The notes under the pieces: model-generated
What the model was told of the DNA's origin: nothing
The model's input: the letters and a program-made list of their open reading frames with translations, nothing else
Database searches by the model: none
Origin: Pseudomonadota bacterium
GTDB taxonomy: Bacteria > Pseudomonadota > Gammaproteobacteria > Pseudomonadales > Pseudomonadaceae
Assembly (NCBI GenBank): GCA_023388335.1
Contig: JAEWGL010000201.1
Span: 1-64,000 of the forward strand
Direction: 5' to 3'
DNA length: 64,000 nt
Made by a program: the position numbers and the translations under genes
Part shown: one piece after another, positions 61,429-64,000 of the stretch
How the letters are laid out: each line of letters begins with the position of its first letter
Position numbering within the stretch: the stretch's first letter is position 1

Positions 61429-61488
61429 GAGCAGAACCTCGTGTGCAGGGGGCTCCGAGAGGAGGTCCCTGTGGGTAGGGTCAGGCGG

Positions 61489-61746
61489 TCACAGGCGGGT
61501 GAAACGATGCCGGGTGCCGTGCAACGGCGAATGACAGGCTTCGCAGGGGTGAGTGGAGAAGGGGTCGATGCCAACGCCGGTGTCCGGATCGAAATCAGCG
61601 CTGAGTGGCAATAACACCTGCAGCTCCTTACGCATCTGCGTGATTCGCTGGTCGACTTCGGCCTCGCTGTAGTACAGCGACAGTGCGCTGAAGTCGTCGT
61701 AGGCCACGGCGTGCAGGCAATCCTCACAGAGCCAGTAACTCTCCAT
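61489..61746 (-). CDS. Small CxxC protein of the ICE
   Basis: The 85-residue protein has CEDC near the N-terminus (WLCEDCLHAVAYDDFSALSL) and CEAC near the C-terminus (HPCEACHSPLHGTRHRF), which could form one zinc site. A Gln/Arg-rich helix lies between. It is conserved-looking, but no function is known. Downstream is the RadC-like gene. Confidence 0.7.
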   Translation of the reverse strand: MESYWLCEDCLHAVAYDDFSALSLYYSEAEVDQRITQMRKELQVLLPLSADFDPDTGVGIDPFSTHPCEACHSPLHGTRHRFTRL

Positions 61747-61806
61747 GGCAGCCTCCGGGGGTGAGAAAAGGCGCTCATGTGAGCGCCTCTGTGGTGGGTG
61801 TCAGTC

Positions 61807-62319
61807 TCAGGCAGGCTGCGTGGCCTGGTTCAGAGCCTGATCGGCACTTTGTGAAGGATTCGGCGCATGCTGTTTTGCCGCTTCGGACGGCGGTTCAGAC
61901 AAGGAGGCATCCTGCCGAGCTGGCGCCTTGTAGGTGAGTTGGCCGTCGACCTTGATCCACTCGATGAAGATCAACCGGCCTTTGAGGCTGGCGCCCGGTT
62001 GGCCTTTGCGCTCACCTTTTTCGTAGGTGAAGGCATCGACCCAAAGGTCGCCGATACGAAACGCGATCAACACCTTGCGTTCGGCACGGACATCCTCGAG
62101 GTGTTCGCGGATCAGCCGTTCGGCTTCACCGCCAGCGACCTTGCAGTCGAAGCGGGTGTACTCGACGTCATCCGACGCACCGTGCAAGGCGGCGATGTCG
62201 CAGGCCATAAAGGGCTGGCCGCGCCGCACTGGCACCTCGCGCACGCGGTTCAAGTATCCAATGCCTTGGGTGTGCAGGTTGAAGTAGGTGATGGGGGCAT
62301 CAGTGTTTGCCGTGGTCAT
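61807..62319 (-). CDS. DUF3577 (STY4534-type) ICE replication-associated protein
   Basis: The 170-residue protein has the DUF3577 core: YFNLHTQGIGYLNRVREVPV, ACDIAALHGASDDVEYTRFD and FRIGDLWVDAFTYEKGERKG. A Ser/Ala/Gln/Pro-rich tail (about 130-170) follows. The family is usually found next to ssb and topB and is related to DNA maintenance after transfer. GGAGATTC precedes the ATG. A STAXI-like element lies 100-200 bases upstream. Confidence 0.87.
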   Translation of the reverse strand: MTTANTDAPITYFNLHTQGIGYLNRVREVPVRRGQPFMACDIAALHGASDDVEYTRFDCKVAGGEAERLIREHLEDVRAERKVLIAFRIGDLWVDAFTYEKGERKGQPGASLKGRLIFIEWIKVDGQLTYKAPARQDASLSEPPSEAAKQHAPNPSQSADQALNQATQPA

Positions 62320-62424
62320 GGTGAATCTCCTGTTTGCGAGAAACGCGGATATTCACCGGCCCTGGCGGGGGTGAGTCCGCAAGGGAAGGTCAGGTGCAAC
62401 AGCAGTGGTGTAAGAGCGCTCATC

Positions 62425-62520
62425 ATCGCGGGGAGCGATAACCGTGCGAGCCGCCGAACGCTAGTCGCACTTTGGGAGGAACCACTCTGGGGAGAGCGTA
62501 GCCTTGCAGGTTCCGGCTAC
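62425..62520 (-). ncRNA. STAXI-like tandem pseudoknot element, copy B
   Basis: On the + strand GGAACC (62478-62483) pairs with GGTTCC (62509-62514) while GTAGCC (62498-62503) pairs with GGCTAC (62515-62520), interleaved. AGCG (62434-62437) pairs with CGCT (62459-62462) while GTGCGA (62444-62449) pairs with TCGCAC (62465-62470). Copy A at 32.9 kb has different bases in the first arm (ATAACC/GGTTAT) but the same pairing. The minus strand is inferred from the neighbouring topB and DUF3577 genes. Confidence 0.7.
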
Positions 62521-63061
62521 CTAATGCTGTCATCGACAGCGTGGTGCAGTTCATCTATAGAACGGTGCGTAGAGCCCGTCAACAGCGGTTTTGACTGGGT
62601 TCAGAGGTGTGGATGTGGGTGGTGCACAGTAGATTCAAACGTGCGAAAAAATAGCCCAACGGTCGTCGGGCTAGGAACAGCAGGGCCACCCTTGATCCGG
62701 TCCATTGACAGCGAAGTCGTCGCTTCACTTCAGCTGTCGCTTCACCCTGATCAACCGACCCTTGTCGTGGCCTGGGTCGGGATAACTGGCACGCATCCGC
62801 GCACAAACGGCGCCCGTTTTTTCGCCGGCGGGCACCGGCACTGAGCATCGTCGCCGAGGCGGATGACCCCTGCAGCCTGAAGCAGGTCGCACGGGTCATC
62901 CGTCTCGGGAACCTTGGACATCCTGAACAGTGATGCAGCGCAGTGTAAGAGGCTCCGAACTCAACGAGTCTGGCCGAGCTGCCCGGAGCGAATCGGCCTG
63001 GGGTCGCCAAACGGCGAGGGGCCTGTTCACTACACCAGCGACTGGCCCCAGCGTCAAGCCG
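62521..63061. other. Non-coding stretch between copy B and topB
   Basis: About 540 bases with a small hairpin GCTGTC/GACAGC (62526-62540) next to the pseudoknot. Short open frames are unnatural, and no further gene was seen. Confidence 0.5.
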
Positions 63062-64000
63062 TCAGGTCCGCTTCGGCTTGGCGGGCGCCGCGCTGGCCTT
63101 CACTGGCTTGGTACCCTTGCAGTCCGGGTAGCGTACACAGGACCAAAAGTTACCGGTGCGGCCTTTGCGCTGGCGCATGGGGCTGCGGCACACGGGGCAG
63201 GCGGGACCTTTCGAACGAGGGAGCTGCAGGTTCAGCGAGGCCTGGCTGCGCACCACCTGGGTGAGCCAGGCCGCCTGCTTGGCGAGAAACGCCTCGATGC
63301 TCAACTGCCCGGTCTCGATCCGTGCCAGTGCCTGTTCCCATACCGCAGTCATCACCGGATCAGCCACCTCACGCGGAACGGCCTCGATCAACGTGTGGGC
63401 GGCCGCAGAGGCCGCCAGGCTGCGCTTTTTCTTAGTCAAGTAGCCGTGATCGATCAGGCCTTGGATGATCGCGGCGCGGGTGGCCTCGGTACCGATGCCA
63501 ATGCTGTCTTTCAAGGTTTGCTTCAGGCGCGTGTCGGCCACCTGGTTGGCGATGGTTTTCATCGCCTTGACCAGTGTGCCTTCGGTGTAGGGTTTGGGCG
63601 GCTGGGTGCGCTGTGCATTGACCGTGGCATCGCGCACACCAACCGATGCACCTTCCTGCAAGGTGGGGAGCCGCTGCGTTTGCTCGGTCGGTTCGCTGGC
63701 GTCGGCTTCGGCTTCGTCGATCACGGCCTTCCAGCCACGCACCTGGATCTGCTTGCCGCGGGCCATCAACTGATCGGCTTGGCTGCGCAGCTGCACCTGG
63801 GTTTTCAGGTATTCGTGGTGGGGCAGAAACTGCGCCAGGTAGCGGGCGCGGATCAGGGTGTACATGGCACGCTCGCGCTCGGACAACTGATCCAGCGGGA
63901 TCAACACGGCGGTGGGGATGATGCCGTGGTGGGCAGTGACCTTGCTGCCATTCCAGGCGCGGGAGCGTCGTGTCGGATCAAGCTCCTTGAAGCGCTGGCC
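63062..64000 (-). CDS. topB: DNA topoisomerase III (TopB), C-terminal part
   Basis: The last 312 residues of a type IA topoisomerase are visible; the gene continues beyond the right edge. KVTAHHGIIPTAVLI and LSERERAMYTLIRARYLAQF belong to the core (domain 2/4 region). TLKDSIGIGTEATRAAIIQG is the late conserved motif, and the C-terminal zinc ribbon reads CPVCRSPMRQRKG with NFWSCVRYPDC. On ICEs TopB resolves single-strand tangles during transfer and replication. It stops before the STAXI-like element. Confidence 0.9.
   Translation of the reverse strand, partial: GQRFKELDPTRRSRAWNGSKVTAHHGIIPTAVLIPLDQLSERERAMYTLIRARYLAQFLPHHEYLKTQVQLRSQADQLMARGKQIQVRGWKAVIDEAEADASEPTEQTQRLPTLQEGASVGVRDATVNAQRTQPPKPYTEGTLVKAMKTIANQVADTRLKQTLKDSIGIGTEATRAAIIQGLIDHGYLTKKKRSLAASAAAHTLIEAVPREVADPVMTAVWEQALARIETGQLSIEAFLAKQAAWLTQVVRSQASLNLQLPRSKGPACPVCRSPMRQRKGRTGNFWSCVRYPDCKGTKPVKASAAPAKPKRT

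Noticed and set aside
1..64000. CRISPR arrays, rRNA genes
   Set aside because: No regularly spaced repeats and no rRNA-like sequence were seen.

Overview
The window looks like a Pseudomonas chromosome, probably of the P. putida/fluorescens type. The host genes are an NCS2 purine/uracil permease, a YccA-type Bax-inhibitor protein and a tRNA-Ser(UGA), and an MvaT-type H-NS protein lies further in. From about 26 kb to the right edge the genes are the conserved core of an integrative and conjugative element (ICE) of the PFGI-1/ICEclc type. It has a MobH relaxase, a G-type (PFL_46xx/47xx) type IV secretion system, a TraD coupling protein, a PilL-type protein, a RadC-like protein, a DUF3577 protein and topoisomerase III. 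Neither ICE end nor its integrase could be identified.

Layout. 1-1.6 kb: host genes and tRNA-Ser. 1.6-3.4 kb: decayed phage or island DNA, including a dam methylase fossil. 3.4-15 kb: one long rightward tellurite/stress operon. It starts with ATP-grasp, a TerD-trypsin fusion, PRTase-TRSP, HAD, StiP-PELOTA, C-C bond lyase and HAD-IB genes, then continues as terZ-A-B-C-D-E and ends at a strong terminator. 15-25.6 kb: ter-associated envelope proteins, terF on the minus strand, and a decaying TerA-like gene pair. 25.7-26.3 kb: IS66 wreckage. 26.4-33.5 kb: relaxase, MvaT-like silencer, IS1182-type insertion, ArdC-like antirestriction and DUF3085 genes, and the first copy of a pseudoknotted STAXI-like element. 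33.2-45.4 kb: T4SS genes read leftward, with one convergent DUF3742 gene. 46-54 kb: a tripartite RND efflux operon with a divergent BaeSR-like two-component system, lodged inside the T4SS gene order. 54.2-64 kb: the rest of the transfer module, RadC-like and DUF3577 genes, the second STAXI-like element and the end of topB.

How it works together. The ter operon couples calcium-binding TerD-type proteins and membrane TerC to enzymes predicted by Anantharaman, Iyer and Aravind to make or salvage a nucleoside-like metabolite. Here a TerD-like domain is also fused to a serine protease with an intact His-Asp-Ser triad. The transfer genes mobilise this load together with a multidrug pump, and an H-NS-type silencer may damp the cost of carriage.

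The items most worth following are the TerD-protease fusion inside the biosynthetic ter operon, the two covarying tandem pseudoknots, and the two-component/RND cassette that splits the T4SS operon. Gene identities rest on reading the protein sequences; no database search was run.
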